47,746 nt of DNA, from contig NZ_LLWH01000124.1 in assembly GCF_001411475.1 (NCBI RefSeq), positions 1 through 47,746 of the forward strand, read 5' to 3'. The notes under the pieces are model-generated. The model ran no database searches. It had not been told where the DNA came from and saw only the letters and a list, made by a program, of their open reading frames with translations. The first letter of the stretch is position 1. Each line of letters opens with the position of its first letter. The stretch comes from Pseudomonas endophytica (GTDB taxonomy: Bacteria > Pseudomonadota > Gammaproteobacteria > Pseudomonadales > Pseudomonadaceae). Positions 23,278 to 33,933 of this stretch are shown piece by piece. A program made the position numbers and the translations under genes.

Positions 23278-23291
23278 ATTCACCGTTCTCA

Positions 23292-24419
23292 TTAAGATTT
23301 TGCGATCAGACCCAGTACCGCGTCTGCGGCCTGATTGGAGGCATCGAGACGCAATGTGCGATGGATCTCATCGAAGCCTTGCGTCTGCTCTTCACCACCG
23401 TCTAGTAAAGGCAACAGTGTTTTGGCCAGCGCATCCGGGGTGGCCGCATCCTGCAACAACTCAGGCACCAAAAGCCGTTGAGCCAACAGGTTGGGCAATG
23501 ACACGTACGGACTTTTAACCATACGCTTGAGTATCCAGAACGTCAGCGACGACAAGCGGTACGCAACCACCATCGGGCGCTTATACAGCAGCGCTTCTAG
23601 GGTGGCTGTACCGGACGCGATCAATACCGCATCGCAACCCGCCAGCGCCACATGCGACTGCCCGTCGAGCAACGTCAAGGGCAAGTCACGGCCTACCAGC
23701 AGGTGTTCAAGCTGGATACGACGTGCGTTGTTGGCACAGGGCAATACAAAACGCACGTCAGGACGTGCTTGATGAATTTTCTGTGCCGCGTCCAGAAATA
23801 ATCCGCCCAACTTACCGACTTCACCGCCACGGCTGCCTGGCATCAACGCAACCAGCGGGCCATCTGGCAAACCCATCTCGGTGCGTGCTGCTGCACGGTC
23901 AGCTTCAAGCGGGATTGCATCTGCCAAAGGGTGGCCGACAAAGCGTACCGGCACGCCTTTCTCTTCATAGAATTTGGCTTCAAACGGAAACAACGCGAGC
24001 ATCAAATCGCAGCCTTCGCGAATTTTGAGTACCCGCTTCTGGCGCCACGCCCAAACGGACGGACTGACGTAATGCACCGTTTTGATCCCGGCGCGGCGCA
24101 ATTGCAGCTCGATATTGAGAGTAAAGTCAGGCGCGTCGATGCCAATAAATACATCGGGCTTTTCGGCAATCAGCGTCTGAACAAGCGCTTTGCGACGCTT
24201 GAGCAACTCTCGCAAGCGACCCAATACCTCAACCAGGCCCATCACTGACAGACGTTCCATCGGGAAGTAGGAGGTCATGCCCTCAGCTTCCATCAATGGA
24301 CCGCCCACGCCTATAAATTCGATGTCCGAGTGACGAGCCTTGAGCGCACGCATTAGCCCTGAACCGAGAATGTCACCAGAAGCTTCACCTGCCACCAGCG
24401 CAACACGCAATCTAGCCAT
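23292..24419 (-). CDS. lpxB: Lipid-A-disaccharide synthase
   Basis: Peripheral membrane glycosyltransferase (GT19) joining UDP-diacylglucosamine and lipid X to the lipid A disaccharide. It has 375 residues starting at [19 protein letters not shown], the family signature. The acceptor-domain motif [12 protein letters not shown] and the MPGSRGGEV motif near the domain hinge are present. It is 2 bp from lpxA, indicating one operon. Confidence 0.97.
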   Translation of the reverse strand: MARLRVALVAGEASGDILGSGLMRALKARHSDIEFIGVGGPLMEAEGMTSYFPMERLSVMGLVEVLGRLRELLKRRKALVQTLIAEKPDVFIGIDAPDFTLNIELQLRRAGIKTVHYVSPSVWAWRQKRVLKIREGCDLMLALFPFEAKFYEEKGVPVRFVGHPLADAIPLEADRAAARTEMGLPDGPLVALMPGSRGGEVGKLGGLFLDAAQKIHQARPDVRFVLPCANNARRIQLEHLLVGRDLPLTLLDGQSHVALAGCDAVLIASGTATLEALLYKRPMVVAYRLSSLTFWILKRMVKSPYVSLPNLLAQRLLVPELLQDAATPDALAKTLLPLLDGGEEQTQGFDEIHRTLRLDASNQAADAVLGLIAKS

Positions 24420-24421
24420 GA

Positions 24422-25198
24422 TTAGCGCGTAATGCCGCGGGTGGAGGAGCGAATGGACTCAACGAACATGGCAACTTCCGGGAATTGCACAGCAGGCTCG
24501 ACCAGTTCAGCAAGCGCCTGATCGACAGTAAGGCTTTGTCGATAGACCACTTTGTAAGCGCGACGCAGGGCCTGGATAGCCTCGTCACTGAAACCACGGC
24601 GGCGCATGCCCTCAAAGTTCATGCTGCGCGCCTCGGCCGGGCTGCCGAACACCGTCACAAACGCCGGGACATCTTTGCCAATAGCAGTGCCCATGCCCGA
24701 AAAGCTGTGCGCACCGATATGGCAGAACTGATGAACCAGCGTGAAACCGGACAAGATCGCCCAATCACCCATGTGCACATGGCCTGCCAAAGCGGCGTTA
24801 TTAACCAAAATGCAATGGTTGCCAATGACGCTGTCATGCCCAATGTGGGCATAGGCCATGATCAAATTATGATCACCCAGCGTGGTTTCGGCTCGGTCTT
24901 GGACGGTGCCGCGGTGAATGGTCACGCCTTCACGAATAACGTTATGGTCACCAATCACTAGGCGCGTCTCTTCGCCCTTGTACTTAAGATCAGGCGTGTC
25001 TTCGCCTACCGAAGCAAACTGGTAGATGCGATTGTGTTTACCTATCCTGGTTGGGCCTTTAAGAATTACATGCGGCCCAATCACAGTCCCCTCGCCGATT
25101 TCCACACCTGCGCCGATGATCGACCAAGGGCCGACCTCGACGTCGTCGGCCAAAACGGCCGTCGGATCGATGATTGCGCGAGGGTCAATCAAACTCAT
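24422..25198 (-). CDS. lpxA: UDP-N-acetylglucosamine acyltransferase
   Basis: First step of lipid A synthesis: transfers 3-hydroxyacyl from ACP to UDP-GlcNAc. The 258-residue left-handed beta-helix has hexapeptide repeats from about residue 8 to 185. The catalytic base is His121 (AHIGHD), corresponding to His125 of E. coli. The start overlaps the fabZ stop as ATGA. The expected acyl length in Pseudomonas is C10, set by a residue I cannot assign with confidence here. Confidence 0.97.
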   Translation of the reverse strand: MSLIDPRAIIDPTAVLADDVEVGPWSIIGAGVEIGEGTVIGPHVILKGPTRIGKHNRIYQFASVGEDTPDLKYKGEETRLVIGDHNVIREGVTIHRGTVQDRAETTLGDHNLIMAYAHIGHDSVIGNHCILVNNAALAGHVHMGDWAILSGFTLVHQFCHIGAHSFSGMGTAIGKDVPAFVTVFGSPAEARSMNFEGMRRRGFSDEAIQALRRAYKVVYRQSLTVDQALAELVEPAVQFPEVAMFVESIRSSTRGITR

Positions 25199-25635
25199 AG
25201 TTTGCGTTCCGCACAGATGATTTCGGCCGAGCAGACTGGCTTGCCGTCAACCGATGCTTGGCACTCGAACTTCCAAATAGAACGTTTGCAACTCAGAAAC
25301 TTGGCTTCGAGGATCAACTGATCACCCGGCAGCACTGGCTGGCGGAAACGCAGTTTGTCAGAGCCTACGAAATAATAGAGGGTGCCGTCTGCCGGTTTAA
25401 CATCCAGCATTTTGAACCCCAAAATACCAGCTGCCTGAGCCATGGCTTCAATGATCAATACGCCGGGCATGATCGGGTGCGCCGGGAAGTGACCGTTGAA
25501 AAAAGGCTCGTTAATGCTGACATTCTTGTAGGCACGAATGCGTTTGTTCTCGACATCCAGATCTACCACTCGGTCCACCAACAGGAACGGGTAACGGTGG
25601 GGCAGATATTCGCGAATCTCGTTGATGTCCATCAT
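25195..25635 (-). CDS. fabZ: 3-hydroxyacyl-[ACP] dehydratase FabZ
   Basis: Hot-dog fold dehydratase of fatty acid elongation. Catalytic His49 and Glu63 lie in [26 protein letters not shown] sequence, and [13 protein letters not shown] (11-23) is the family N-terminus. The 146 residues are normal. Two ATGs are adjacent (25635 and 25632). No Shine-Dalgarno is visible before either, and a GC-only hairpin stands upstream (25667-25685). Competition with LpxA for 3-hydroxyacyl-ACP links it to the lipid A genes around it. Confidence 0.96.
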   Translation of the reverse strand: MMDINEIREYLPHRYPFLLVDRVVDLDVENKRIRAYKNVSINEPFFNGHFPAHPIMPGVLIIEAMAQAAGILGFKMLDVKPADGTLYYFVGSDKLRFRQPVLPGDQLILEAKFLSCKRSIWKFECQASVDGKPVCSAEIICAERKL

Positions 25636-25666
25636 TTGGTGGGGAAGCCTGTAATAAAGATTGGGC

Positions 25667-25685
25667 GCGCGCGACTAAGGCGCGC
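25667..25685. other. GC-rich hairpin upstream of fabZ
   Basis: GCGCGC-GACTAAG-GCGCGC forms a 6-bp all-GC stem in the 109-bp lpxD-fabZ spacer. No U tract follows on the minus strand, so it is not an obvious terminator. Confidence 0.5.
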
Positions 25686-25744
25686 TCCTCTAGCAAATCA
25701 AGGAAGCAAACCAGTGGCTATGCACTCTTGATATGGAAAATGTA

Positions 25745-26800
25745 TTAGCCTTCTGAAGAAGCTTTAGCGCTTGAGGTCACTTCCCCAACCTGCTTTTCCA
25801 GATGTTTAAGCCGTCTAGCGATGTCATCCAACTGACGAATACGTGCCGCACTTTTGCGCCACTGGGCAGCCGGTTGCATTGCAGTGCCGGAAGAATAGGC
25901 TCCTGGCTCGGTGATCGAATGAGTCACCATCGTCATGCCAGTCAAGAACACGTTGTCGCAAATTTCAATGTGACCTACCAAACCAACACCGCCTGCCAGC
26001 ATGCAGTGCTTACCGATTTTAGTGCTACCGGAAATGCCCACACAGGCAGCCATCGCAGTATGGTCACCCACTTGAACGTTGTGAGCGATTTGGATCTGGT
26101 TATCAAGCTTCACGCCATTACCAATCAGCGTATCGGCCAAGGCGCCGCGATCAATAGCAGTATTGACGCCAATTTCGACATCATCACCAATGGTGACACC
26201 GCCGACTTGGGCAATTTTCTGCCAGACACCCTTTTCGTTGGCGAAACCAAAACCCTCACCGCCGATCACAGCACCCGACTGAATCACGACACGCTTACCG
26301 ATGTGTACATCGTGATACAGAGTGACACGAGGGGCTAACCAGCCGCCTTCGCCGATCGAGCAACGAGCACCGATAAAGCAATGAGCACCCACTGTGACTC
26401 CGGCGGCGATTTGCGCACCGCTCTCAACCACAGCAAATGCACCAATGCTGGCCGTCGGGTCAATCAACGCATCTTCAGCAATGACCGCCGAAGGGTGAAT
26501 CCCGGCAGAGGCTTTAGGTTTGGAATCGAATAAATGGGAGATCCGGGCATAGGCCAGATAAGGGTCGGGCACCACCAACGAATCCCCAGCGTACTCCTGC
26601 GCATCAGCCGCTTTGAGCAATACAGCCCCAGCGTGGCAGTCAACGAGGTATTTACGGTACTGAGGATTAGCCAGAAAGCTCAACTGAGATGGGCCGGCCT
26701 CTTGCAAAGTGGCCAGCCCAGTTATTTCTTTCTCTGCAGAACCACACAAGGTGGCTCCGAGGAACTCGGCCAATTGGCCGAGTTTAATAGTCGCGGTCAT
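25745..26800 (-). CDS. lpxD: UDP-3-O-(3-hydroxyacyl)glucosamine N-acyltransferase
   Basis: Third step of lipid A synthesis: adds the second hydroxyacyl chain from ACP. It has 351 residues: an N-terminal UDP-binding domain (about 1-100), a left-handed beta-helix of hexapeptide repeats (about 102-315), and a C-terminal helix (about 318-345). The catalytic base His240 lies in [11 protein letters not shown], equivalent to His239 of E. coli. It is 2 bp from skp. Confidence 0.97.
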   Translation of the reverse strand: MTATIKLGQLAEFLGATLCGSAEKEITGLATLQEAGPSQLSFLANPQYRKYLVDCHAGAVLLKAADAQEYAGDSLVVPDPYLAYARISHLFDSKPKASAGIHPSAVIAEDALIDPTASIGAFAVVESGAQIAAGVTVGAHCFIGARCSIGEGGWLAPRVTLYHDVHIGKRVVIQSGAVIGGEGFGFANEKGVWQKIAQVGGVTIGDDVEIGVNTAIDRGALADTLIGNGVKLDNQIQIAHNVQVGDHTAMAACVGISGSTKIGKHCMLAGGVGLVGHIEICDNVFLTGMTMVTHSITEPGAYSSGTAMQPAAQWRKSAARIRQLDDIARRLKHLEKQVGEVTSSAKASSEG

Positions 26801-26802
26801 AG

Positions 26803-27306
26803 TTACTTCAGCTGATTCATGCGCTCAATGACTTGGCGAGTGATGTCGTACTGAGGTTTCACATCAATCACAGCACCACGCTCGAACACCAGGTCAAAGG
26901 CGCCCTTCTTGATGACTTCTTCAACAGCGCTGTCCAGTTTTGGCTTCAGCTGTTTCAGCATTTCACGGTCAGCAACAGCTTTGGCTTCGTTCAGTTCTTT
27001 GGACTGGAACTGGAAGTCACGGGCCTTTTGCTTGAATTCAAGCTCCAGACGCTCACGCTCGCCTTGCTGCATTTTGTCGCCACCACTGACCAGACGGTCC
27101 TGAATACCCTTAGCGCTGCTCTCTAGGTTTTTCAGTTTGGTCAGTTGTGGGCCGAATTTCTTCTCGGCATCCACGGCATAACGCTTGGCAGCGTCGGATT
27201 CAAGCAAGGCCATCTGATAGTTCAGCACTGCAATTTTCATGTCTGCAAATGCTGGGCCTGCTGCCAAAAGTGAAGCCAGGAGAACCAATTGAGTCAACTT
27301 ACGCAC
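26803..27306 (-). CDS. skp: Periplasmic chaperone Skp/OmpH
   Basis: Holdase that carries unfolded outer-membrane proteins through the periplasm to the BAM complex. It has 167 residues with a signal peptide ending AGPAFA (cleavage about 21/22), a strand, and a long charged coiled coil (about 45-120) forming the trimeric tentacles. It sits directly between bamA and lpxD, the conserved gene order. Confidence 0.96.
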   Translation of the reverse strand: MRKLTQLVLLASLLAAGPAFADMKIAVLNYQMALLESDAAKRYAVDAEKKFGPQLTKLKNLESSAKGIQDRLVSGGDKMQQGERERLELEFKQKARDFQFQSKELNEAKAVADREMLKQLKPKLDSAVEEVIKKGAFDLVFERGAVIDVKPQYDITRQVIERMNQLK

Positions 27307-27351
27307 GATGCACTCCTAAAAAATCCGTTGTCTGTATCTAAAGTCAGGCTT

Positions 27352-29700
27352 TTAGAAAGTCTGGCCGAGGGAGAATTGGAACACCTGAGTGTCTGCGTCA
27401 TCCGGTTTCTTGATCGGCATAGCCAAGCTGAAGCTCAGCGGGCCAAGCGCAGTCACCCAAGTCACACCAACACCGACAGAACTGGCCATGTTACTAAAGC
27501 TGATATCGCAATCTTTGGTATCACCTTTGCAGTTGGTGTCAAACACGTTACCCACATCCCAGAATACGGAGGTGCGCAGGGAACGCTGGTCTTTCACGAA
27601 CGGCATCGGGAACAGAACTTCCACACCACCTTGGATCAGAACGTTACCACCAAACGGTAGCGGGTCTTGATCAGGGTCGGCAATGGTACCTGGGTTGCGT
27701 CCAGAACTTGGGGTGCTGCGTGGGCCCAGAGCACTGTCTTTAAAGCCACGTACCGAGTTGAAACCACCCGCGTAGTAGTTCTCGTAGAACGGCAAACCTT
27801 CAGTTGAGCCGTATCCATCACCATAGCCCAGTTCTGTGTGCAGACGCATGGTGTAAGTGTCAGTCAACGGCTGGAACATTTGCGCACGGTAGTCCAACTT
27901 GTAGAACTGTAGATCACTGCCAGGAATCGTGGATTCCAGTACCAAGCTCTGCGAGGTACCACGCGTTGGCAGTACACCTTTGTTCAGAGTTGATTCAGAC
28001 CAACCCACCGAAGCCTTGAAGTTGAGGTACTTGTCACCTTCACGGTTAACGAAGTCGAAGATCTCGTCAACAGTGTAGCGACCCGTGCTGATTTCATCCT
28101 GCTGAACGGTCAGACCGTAGGTCAGACGCGAGGTATCGCTGATCGGATAGCCCATGGTGATGCCAGCACCGAGGCTGTCCACCGAGTAGTTGGCTACGTC
28201 AACGTCCAGTTCTTTATAGTCAGTCGTACGGTAGAAAACGTTGTAACCCAAGCTCACGCCATCTGGCGTCCAGTACGGGTCAACATAGCTGAAGTTATAA
28301 CGGCTTTGGTATTCGCTACGCGTCAGGCCAATGCTGACTCGGTTACCCGTACCCAGGAAGTTGTTTTGAGTAATCGAGCCACCGAGGATCAAACCTGCGC
28401 TCTGAGCAAAACCGACGCTGGCGGTGATCGAACCCGATGCTTGCTCTTCTACTGCATAGTTCACATCAACCATATCGTCAGTGCCTGGCACTGCCGGGGT
28501 TTCAACGTTCACTTCTTTAAAGAAGCCTAAACGCTCAAGGCGAACCTTGGACTGGTCAATCAGGTACGTCGACGCCCAACCGCCTTCCATCTGACGCATT
28601 TCACGACGCAGCACTTCATCTTCAGATTTAGTGTTGCCGCGGTAGTTGATACGGTTCACGTAAGCACGCTTGCCCGGATCGACGACGAAGGTGATGGCTA
28701 CTGTGTGATTTTCAGGATCAGGTTGAGGTACACCGTTCACGTTGGCGAAGGTGTAGCCTTCGTTACCCAAGCGACGGGTAATCAGTTCGGAGGTCGTGGT
28801 CATCAGCTTGCGGGAGAAGACTTGACCCGGCTGAACCAGCAACAGCGATTTGATCTGATCTTCCGGCACCTTAAGGTCACCGCTCAGTTTCACTTCGCCG
28901 ACATTGTATTTTTCGCCTTCATTCACGTTGACCGTGATGTAGACGTTCTTTTTGTCCGGAGTGATCGAAACCTGGGTCGAGGCAATATCCATGTTGATAT
29001 AGCCGCGATCGAGGTAGTAGGAACGCAGACGCTCCAAGTCACCCGACAGCTTTTCACGCGCATACTTGTCATCGTTCTTAAAGAACGACAACCAGTTAGT
29101 GGTTTTCAGCTCGAACAGATCAATCAGATCCGATTCTGGGAATACCGTGTTACCCACCACATTGATGTGCTGGATAGAAGCAACGGTGCCTTCATTGATA
29201 TTGACCTTCAAGGCAACGCGGTTGCGCGGCTCAGGCACCACTTCGGTGTCTACCGTCGCCGAGTAGCGGCCTTGGGCAACGTACTGGCGTTGCAGCTCGT
29301 TACGAACACCTTCAAGGGTCGCACGCTGGAAGATTTCACCTTCAGCCAGACCTGATTGCTTCAGGCCTTTCATCAGGTCATCAGTAGAAATCGCCTTGTT
29401 ACCGTCAATGGTGATGCTAGAGACGGAAGGACGTTCGACAACCGTAATGACGAGCACATTGCCATCACGACCCAGTTGGATATCCTGAAAGAAACCGGTT
29501 TTGAACAACGCACGAGTGGATTCCACCAAACGGCGGTCATCCGCTACCTCACCCACGTTCAGCGGTAACGCGCCAAACACGCTGCCAGCAGAAACCCGCT
29601 GGAGCCCGTTGACACGGATATCAGAGATAGTGAAGGACTCGGCGTGAACTTCGGCGATCATCAGTACGGCGAGAACCGCAGTTAGCAGCAGACGTTTCAT
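27352..29700 (-). CDS. bamA: Outer membrane protein assembly factor BamA
   Basis: Core of the BAM complex that folds beta-barrel proteins into the outer membrane. It has 782 residues: signal peptide (1-20, ending VHA), five POTRA domains (about 21-421) and a 16-stranded Omp85 barrel (about 422-782) ending in the terminal Phe of SLGQTF. The ATG at 29700 has AGGA five bases upstream; the nine extra codons of the open frame are unsupported. A terminator separates it from rseP, so it may have a separate promoter. Confidence 0.98.
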   Translation of the reverse strand: MKRLLLTAVLAVLMIAEVHAESFTISDIRVNGLQRVSAGSVFGALPLNVGEVADDRRLVESTRALFKTGFFQDIQLGRDGNVLVITVVERPSVSSITIDGNKAISTDDLMKGLKQSGLAEGEIFQRATLEGVRNELQRQYVAQGRYSATVDTEVVPEPRNRVALKVNINEGTVASIQHINVVGNTVFPESDLIDLFELKTTNWLSFFKNDDKYAREKLSGDLERLRSYYLDRGYINMDIASTQVSITPDKKNVYITVNVNEGEKYNVGEVKLSGDLKVPEDQIKSLLLVQPGQVFSRKLMTTTSELITRRLGNEGYTFANVNGVPQPDPENHTVAITFVVDPGKRAYVNRINYRGNTKSEDEVLRREMRQMEGGWASTYLIDQSKVRLERLGFFKEVNVETPAVPGTDDMVDVNYAVEEQASGSITASVGFAQSAGLILGGSITQNNFLGTGNRVSIGLTRSEYQSRYNFSYVDPYWTPDGVSLGYNVFYRTTDYKELDVDVANYSVDSLGAGITMGYPISDTSRLTYGLTVQQDEISTGRYTVDEIFDFVNREGDKYLNFKASVGWSESTLNKGVLPTRGTSQSLVLESTIPGSDLQFYKLDYRAQMFQPLTDTYTMRLHTELGYGDGYGSTEGLPFYENYYAGGFNSVRGFKDSALGPRSTPSSGRNPGTIADPDQDPLPFGGNVLIQGGVEVLFPMPFVKDQRSLRTSVFWDVGNVFDTNCKGDTKDCDISFSNMASSVGVGVTWVTALGPLSFSLAMPIKKPDDADTQVFQFSLGQTF

Positions 29701-29726
29701 GAAGTCCTTTCTTATTCCAACTGGCA

Positions 29727-29754
29727 ATAAACAAACTGCCGCAAAATGCGGCAG
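29727..29754 (-). terminator. Terminator between rseP and bamA
   Basis: CTGCCGCA and TGCGGCAG form an 8-bp stem with a TTT loop, followed on the minus strand by TTTGTTTATT. Confidence 0.82.
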
Positions 29755-29775
29755 ATTCGCAATTCAGCGAAGTGT

Positions 29776-31128
29776 TTACAGTCGTCCCAAATCGTTGACC
29801 AGAGCAAGCAACATCACTCCAACCACCAAGCTGATACCGATCTGCATCCCCCAACCCTGTACCCGATCCGACAAGGGGCGACCACGCACCCACTCAATCA
29901 GATAAAACAACAAGTGCCCACCATCCAATACTGGAATGGGCAACAAGTTCAGAACCCCAAGGCTAATACTCAGATAAGCCAAGAAGTTCAAGAAATCAGC
30001 AACACCCGACTGGGCAGAAGCGCCCGCCACTTTAGCAATGGTTATCGGTCCACTCAAGTTTTTTACCGAGAGCTCGCCGAACAACATTTTCTTGAGTGAG
30101 TCGAGGGTCAGCACACTCATGGTCCACGTACGCTTAACCCCCTCACCGATTGCCGCAAGCGGGCCATAGCTGACCTCGCGGATCATCGCAGGTGGCCAAT
30201 CGACACCTTTAACCCCAGCCCCCAGATAGCCGGTAGCCGCTTCACCTTCACCGCGAGCCGCCAACACAACCGGTACATCTAACTGAGCGCCATCACGCTC
30301 AATGCGCAAATCAATTCGGGCAGCGGGCCGCAGACGAACCCAATCCACAACTTGCTGCCAATCGTTAACCGGCTGATCGTTCATAGACAGCAATTTGTCG
30401 CCTGTCTTAAGACCGGCAGCCTGGGCTGGCCCCTTCGGGTCCAACTCTGCCAGCACGGCCGGCAATTCTGGGCGCCAAGGCCGAATACCTAACGATCTAA
30501 TAGGGTCTGGCTCATCGGCACCTTTAAGCCAGTCATGCAAAACAAGCTGATGGGACGTTTCGACATCGGAGTCTGGCCCGCGCACCGCTACCTGGATCGA
30601 GCCGCTTTCACCCAAGCGACGAACCAGTTGCAGGTTCACGTTCGACCAGCCCACGGTATTCTGGCCATCAATGGAAACAATTTCTTGGCCTGCCACCAGA
30701 CCCGCTTTCGCCGCCAGACTGCCACTCTCGACAGCGCCGATGACAGGGCGCACCTGCTGGCTGCCCATCATTGCCAGCACCCAGAAAAACACAATGGCCA
30801 GCATGAAGTTGGCAATAGGCCCAGCCGCCACAATGGCTATGCGCTGCCCTACTGTTTTGCGATTGAAAGACTGATCAAGCTGATCAAGCGGAACGTCGCC
30901 CTCTCGCTCATCAAGCATTTTCACGTAGCCGCCCAAGGGAATAGCAGCGACTACAAACTCAGTGCCTTGGCGGTCATGCCAGCGAAGTAAAGGCGTACCG
31001 AAGCCCACAGAAAAGCGCAGAACCTTGACGCCACAACGGCGCGCCACCCAAAAGTGACCGAATTCATGAAATGTGACCAACACCCCTAATGCGACCAGGG
31101 TGCCAACAATCATATAGAGCGCACTCAT
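29776..31128 (-). CDS. rseP: Site-2 intramembrane metalloprotease RseP (MucP)
   Basis: Inner-membrane zinc protease that cleaves the anti-sigma factor (MucA in Pseudomonas) after the DegS-type site-1 cut, releasing the envelope-stress sigma factor AlgU. The zinc motif HEFGH (His21, Glu22, His25) lies in the first helix. Two tandem PDZ domains occupy about 115-290. The third ligand is in LNLLPIPVLDGGH, near Asp402. The 450 residues are normal. Its place beside bamA and skp fits a role in outer-membrane stress response. Confidence 0.97.
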   Translation of the reverse strand: MSALYMIVGTLVALGVLVTFHEFGHFWVARRCGVKVLRFSVGFGTPLLRWHDRQGTEFVVAAIPLGGYVKMLDEREGDVPLDQLDQSFNRKTVGQRIAIVAAGPIANFMLAIVFFWVLAMMGSQQVRPVIGAVESGSLAAKAGLVAGQEIVSIDGQNTVGWSNVNLQLVRRLGESGSIQVAVRGPDSDVETSHQLVLHDWLKGADEPDPIRSLGIRPWRPELPAVLAELDPKGPAQAAGLKTGDKLLSMNDQPVNDWQQVVDWVRLRPAARIDLRIERDGAQLDVPVVLAARGEGEAATGYLGAGVKGVDWPPAMIREVSYGPLAAIGEGVKRTWTMSVLTLDSLKKMLFGELSVKNLSGPITIAKVAGASAQSGVADFLNFLAYLSISLGVLNLLPIPVLDGGHLLFYLIEWVRGRPLSDRVQGWGMQIGISLVVGVMLLALVNDLGRL

Positions 31129-31172
31129 CTACTTTCTCCGCAATTCTGTCCGGCTCCGACATGTACCATTTG

Positions 31173-32360
31173 TCAGTTATTACGGCTCAACCACTGCTCA
31201 GCCCGCAGTCGCGCTTGGGTATCTGCTGCAAATACAGCATCCAGCTCGTCGACTGCAACCACAGGCTCATTACTTAACACATCTTCTATAAGCTGAGCGA
31301 TTTGCGGATAGCGGATTCGCCCCTCAAGGAACGCCGCCACCGCCACCTCATTCGCCGCATTGAGCATCGCGGGCGCACTGTTCCCCGCCTCAGCCGCCTC
31401 TCGACACAGGCGCAAACAAGGGAATCGCTGCTCGTCAGGACGCTCAAAGTCCAGTCGTGCAACGGCAAATAAGTCCAAAGGCGCAACGCCCGAGTCAATC
31501 CGCTCAGGCCATGCCAATGCATTGGCGATAGGCGTCCGCATGTCAGGGTTGCCGAGCTGCGCCAACACAGAACCATCCACATAGTCGACCAGCGAATGGA
31601 TCACACTTTGCGGATGGATCACCACCTCAACCTGATTAGGCTTTGCATCGAACAGCCAGCACGCCTCGATCAGCTCTAAGCCTTTGTTCATCATGCTCGC
31701 TGAGTCGACAGATATTTTACGCCCCATCGACCAATTGGGATGAGCACATGCTTGATCTGGCGTTACATCCTGCAAATGCGCCAAGGGGGTTTCTCGGAAG
31801 GGCCCGCCCGACGCAGTGAGCAAGATCCGGCGTACGCCGACTGCACCCAAACCACGGGCATAGTCAGACGGCAAACATTGGAAAATTGCGTTGTGCTCAC
31901 TGTCGATAGGTAACAACACCGAACCACTGCGACGCACAGCCTGCATAAACAGGTCGCCCGTCATAACCAGCGCTTCTTTGTTGGCCAAGAGGATTTTCTT
32001 ACCTGCGTTGACCGCCGCCAACGTAGGACGTAAGCCCGCAGCGCCGACGATTGCAGCCATGACTGCGTCAACTTCTGGCGCAGACGCCATCTGACACAAG
32101 CCTTGCTCACCCACCCAGACTTCTGTGGCGAGCCCTGCCGAATGTAGATCTGCCTGCAATTGGCTGGCCGAACGCTCGTCCGGCACCACAGCCACTCGCG
32201 GCCTATGCTCAACACAGATGGCAAATAACTCAGCGAGACGGCTATACCCACTGACACCGAAAACCTGATAGCGATCGGGATGGCGCGCAATCACATCAAG
32301 CGTGCTCAGACCAATCGAACCTGTAGCCCCCAGCACCGTAATCTGTTGAGGTCGATTCAT
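31173..32360 (-). CDS. dxr: 1-deoxy-D-xylulose 5-phosphate reductoisomerase
   Basis: Second step of the MEP pathway, making methylerythritol phosphate with NADPH; the target of fosmidomycin. The NADPH motif GATGSIG (11-17), metal ligands Asp153 and Glu155 (PIDSEHNA), and the flexible loop containing HPNWSMG are present. The 395-residue form starts at the ATG at 32360, overlapping the cdsA stop as ATGA. A slightly longer frame (32375) is less likely. Synonym ispC. Confidence 0.97.
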   Translation of the reverse strand: MNRPQQITVLGATGSIGLSTLDVIARHPDRYQVFGVSGYSRLAELFAICVEHRPRVAVVPDERSASQLQADLHSAGLATEVWVGEQGLCQMASAPEVDAVMAAIVGAAGLRPTLAAVNAGKKILLANKEALVMTGDLFMQAVRRSGSVLLPIDSEHNAIFQCLPSDYARGLGAVGVRRILLTASGGPFRETPLAHLQDVTPDQACAHPNWSMGRKISVDSASMMNKGLELIEACWLFDAKPNQVEVVIHPQSVIHSLVDYVDGSVLAQLGNPDMRTPIANALAWPERIDSGVAPLDLFAVARLDFERPDEQRFPCLRLCREAAEAGNSAPAMLNAANEVAVAAFLEGRIRYPQIAQLIEDVLSNEPVVAVDELDAVFAADTQARLRAEQWLSRNN

Positions 32361-33163
32361 GATCCGGCGATCCATAGCAGTACCGCAAACAACGGGACCG
32401 CCGCAGTCAAACTGTCGATGCGATCCAGAACGCCGCCATGCCCTGGCAACAAGTTACTGCTGTCTTTGATACCCGATTGACGCTTAAACATGCTTTCGGT
32501 GAGATCGCCGACCACGGAAACAAGCACAATCATCGCCGCGCCGAACAGTGCAGCAACAATCTCGGAAACACTCCAGCCACGCACCAGGCCGACAACAGCC
32601 GTGATGATCAAACTCAGCAGCAAGCCACCATAAACCCCTTCCCAGCTTTTGCCCGGACTGACTTTAGGTGCCAGCTTGCGCTTACCGAACTTGCGACCGG
32701 AAAAGTAAGCACCAATATCTGCGCCCCACACCAGCACCATAACCGCCATGATCAGCCAGTTGCCCAACGGCATCGCCTTGATCAGCACCAAACCTTGCCA
32801 AGCGGGCAGCAAAATCAACAGCCCTATAACCAACTTGGTCGATGTGGCCGACCAGCGCTCAGCTGATTCTGGGAAGCTCAGTACCAACCAGGTGGCTACC
32901 CCCCACCATAAGACCGCAGCTCCTAGTACCCAAGGCGCGATATCAGGGAAGACATACAACCCAAACAGCAGCAGAGCGACTAATACTGCATAAGCCACCC
33001 GTGCAGGCTGAGCTTCAAAACCTGCCAGACGCGCCCACTCCCAAGCACCTAGGGTGACGACCAGGCCGATAAACAGCGCAAAGCCAAAACCTTGGAGCAG
33101 GAAAAAGCCGCATAGAGCGATGGGTAGCAATATAAGTGCAGTGATGATGCGTTGTTTAAGCAT
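32357..33163 (-). CDS. cdsA: Phosphatidate cytidylyltransferase (CDP-diglyceride synthase)
   Basis: Inner-membrane enzyme making CDP-diacylglycerol from CTP and phosphatidate, the branch point of phospholipid synthesis. It has 268 residues with about eight hydrophobic segments and the C-terminal family signature (about 220-258: [19 protein letters not shown] then [12 protein letters not shown]). Start overlaps the uppS stop (TAATG). Confidence 0.97.
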   Translation of the reverse strand: MLKQRIITALILLPIALCGFFLLQGFGFALFIGLVVTLGAWEWARLAGFEAQPARVAYAVLVALLLFGLYVFPDIAPWVLGAAVLWWGVATWLVLSFPESAERWSATSTKLVIGLLILLPAWQGLVLIKAMPLGNWLIMAVMVLVWGADIGAYFSGRKFGKRKLAPKVSPGKSWEGVYGGLLLSLIITAVVGLVRGWSVSEIVAALFGAAMIVLVSVVGDLTESMFKRQSGIKDSSNLLPGHGGVLDRIDSLTAAVPLFAVLLWIAGS

Positions 33164-33918
33164 TAAACCCGGGCTCCAGCCTCAACCTGCTCGCTTGTTT
33201 TACCGAAGCGACGCTGGCGAGAAGCGAAATCAGCCAATGCATTACGCATGGCCTCGTGTTTGAAGTCCGGCCAGAACAGGTCGGAGAAGTACAGCTCGGC
33301 GTACGCCAACTGCCATAGCAAGAAATTGCTGATGCGATGTTCGCCACCCGTCCGAATACACAGATCAGGCAACGGAAGATCACCTGTCACCAAGCAACTT
33401 TGCAGCAAGCCCGGGGTGATCTCTTCAGGCTGCAAATGCCCAGCTTGCACTTCACGCGCTAATTGCTGCGCAGCCTGTGCTATGTCCCACTGGCCGCCGT
33501 AATTAGCGGCGATTTGCAACACAAAGCGATCAGCGCCTGCCGTCATCAGCTCTGCCTCACGCATCGCCGCCTGCAGATCAGGATGGAAACGTGAGCGATC
33601 ACCGATGATCCGCAAGCTGATGTTGTTTTCGTTAAGGCGTTTGGCCTCACGCCGAAGCGCCTTGAAGAACAACTCCATCAAGGCACTGACTTCAGCTGCA
33701 GGGCGTTGCCAGTTTTCACTGGAAAACGCGAATAACGTGAGCACCTCGACGTTAGCCTCGACGCACACCTCAATCACTGCGCGAACAGCATCCACTCCCG
33801 CTTTATGCCCGGCAACACCGGGCAGAAAGCGTTTTTTCGCCCAGCGATTATTACCATCCATGATGATCGCAACGTGTCGCGGCACCGATGAAGGCTCTGT
33901 CTGCTTGGTCTTTTCCAT
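33163..33918 (-). CDS. uppS: Undecaprenyl diphosphate synthase
   Basis: Cis-prenyltransferase building the C55 carrier lipid for peptidoglycan and O-antigen. It has 251 residues with the catalytic aspartate Asp21 in MDGNNRWAKKR (20-30), the FSSENW motif and the C-terminal RTGGEHRISNFLLWQ-type motif. It stops one base into the cdsA start. It draws on isopentenyl units from the dxr/ispD/ispF enzymes also encoded here. Synonym ispU. Confidence 0.97.
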   Translation of the reverse strand: MEKTKQTEPSSVPRHVAIIMDGNNRWAKKRFLPGVAGHKAGVDAVRAVIEVCVEANVEVLTLFAFSSENWQRPAAEVSALMELFFKALRREAKRLNENNISLRIIGDRSRFHPDLQAAMREAELMTAGADRFVLQIAANYGGQWDIAQAAQQLAREVQAGHLQPEEITPGLLQSCLVTGDLPLPDLCIRTGGEHRISNFLLWQLAYAELYFSDLFWPDFKHEAMRNALADFASRQRRFGKTSEQVEAGARV

Positions 33919-33933
33919 AAAACGCCCAGACCC

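Noticed and set aside
29776..29880. AlgU (sigma-22) promoter for bamA inside the rseP end
   Set aside because: Searched for GAACTT with TCTGA at 16-17 bp and found no acceptable match.
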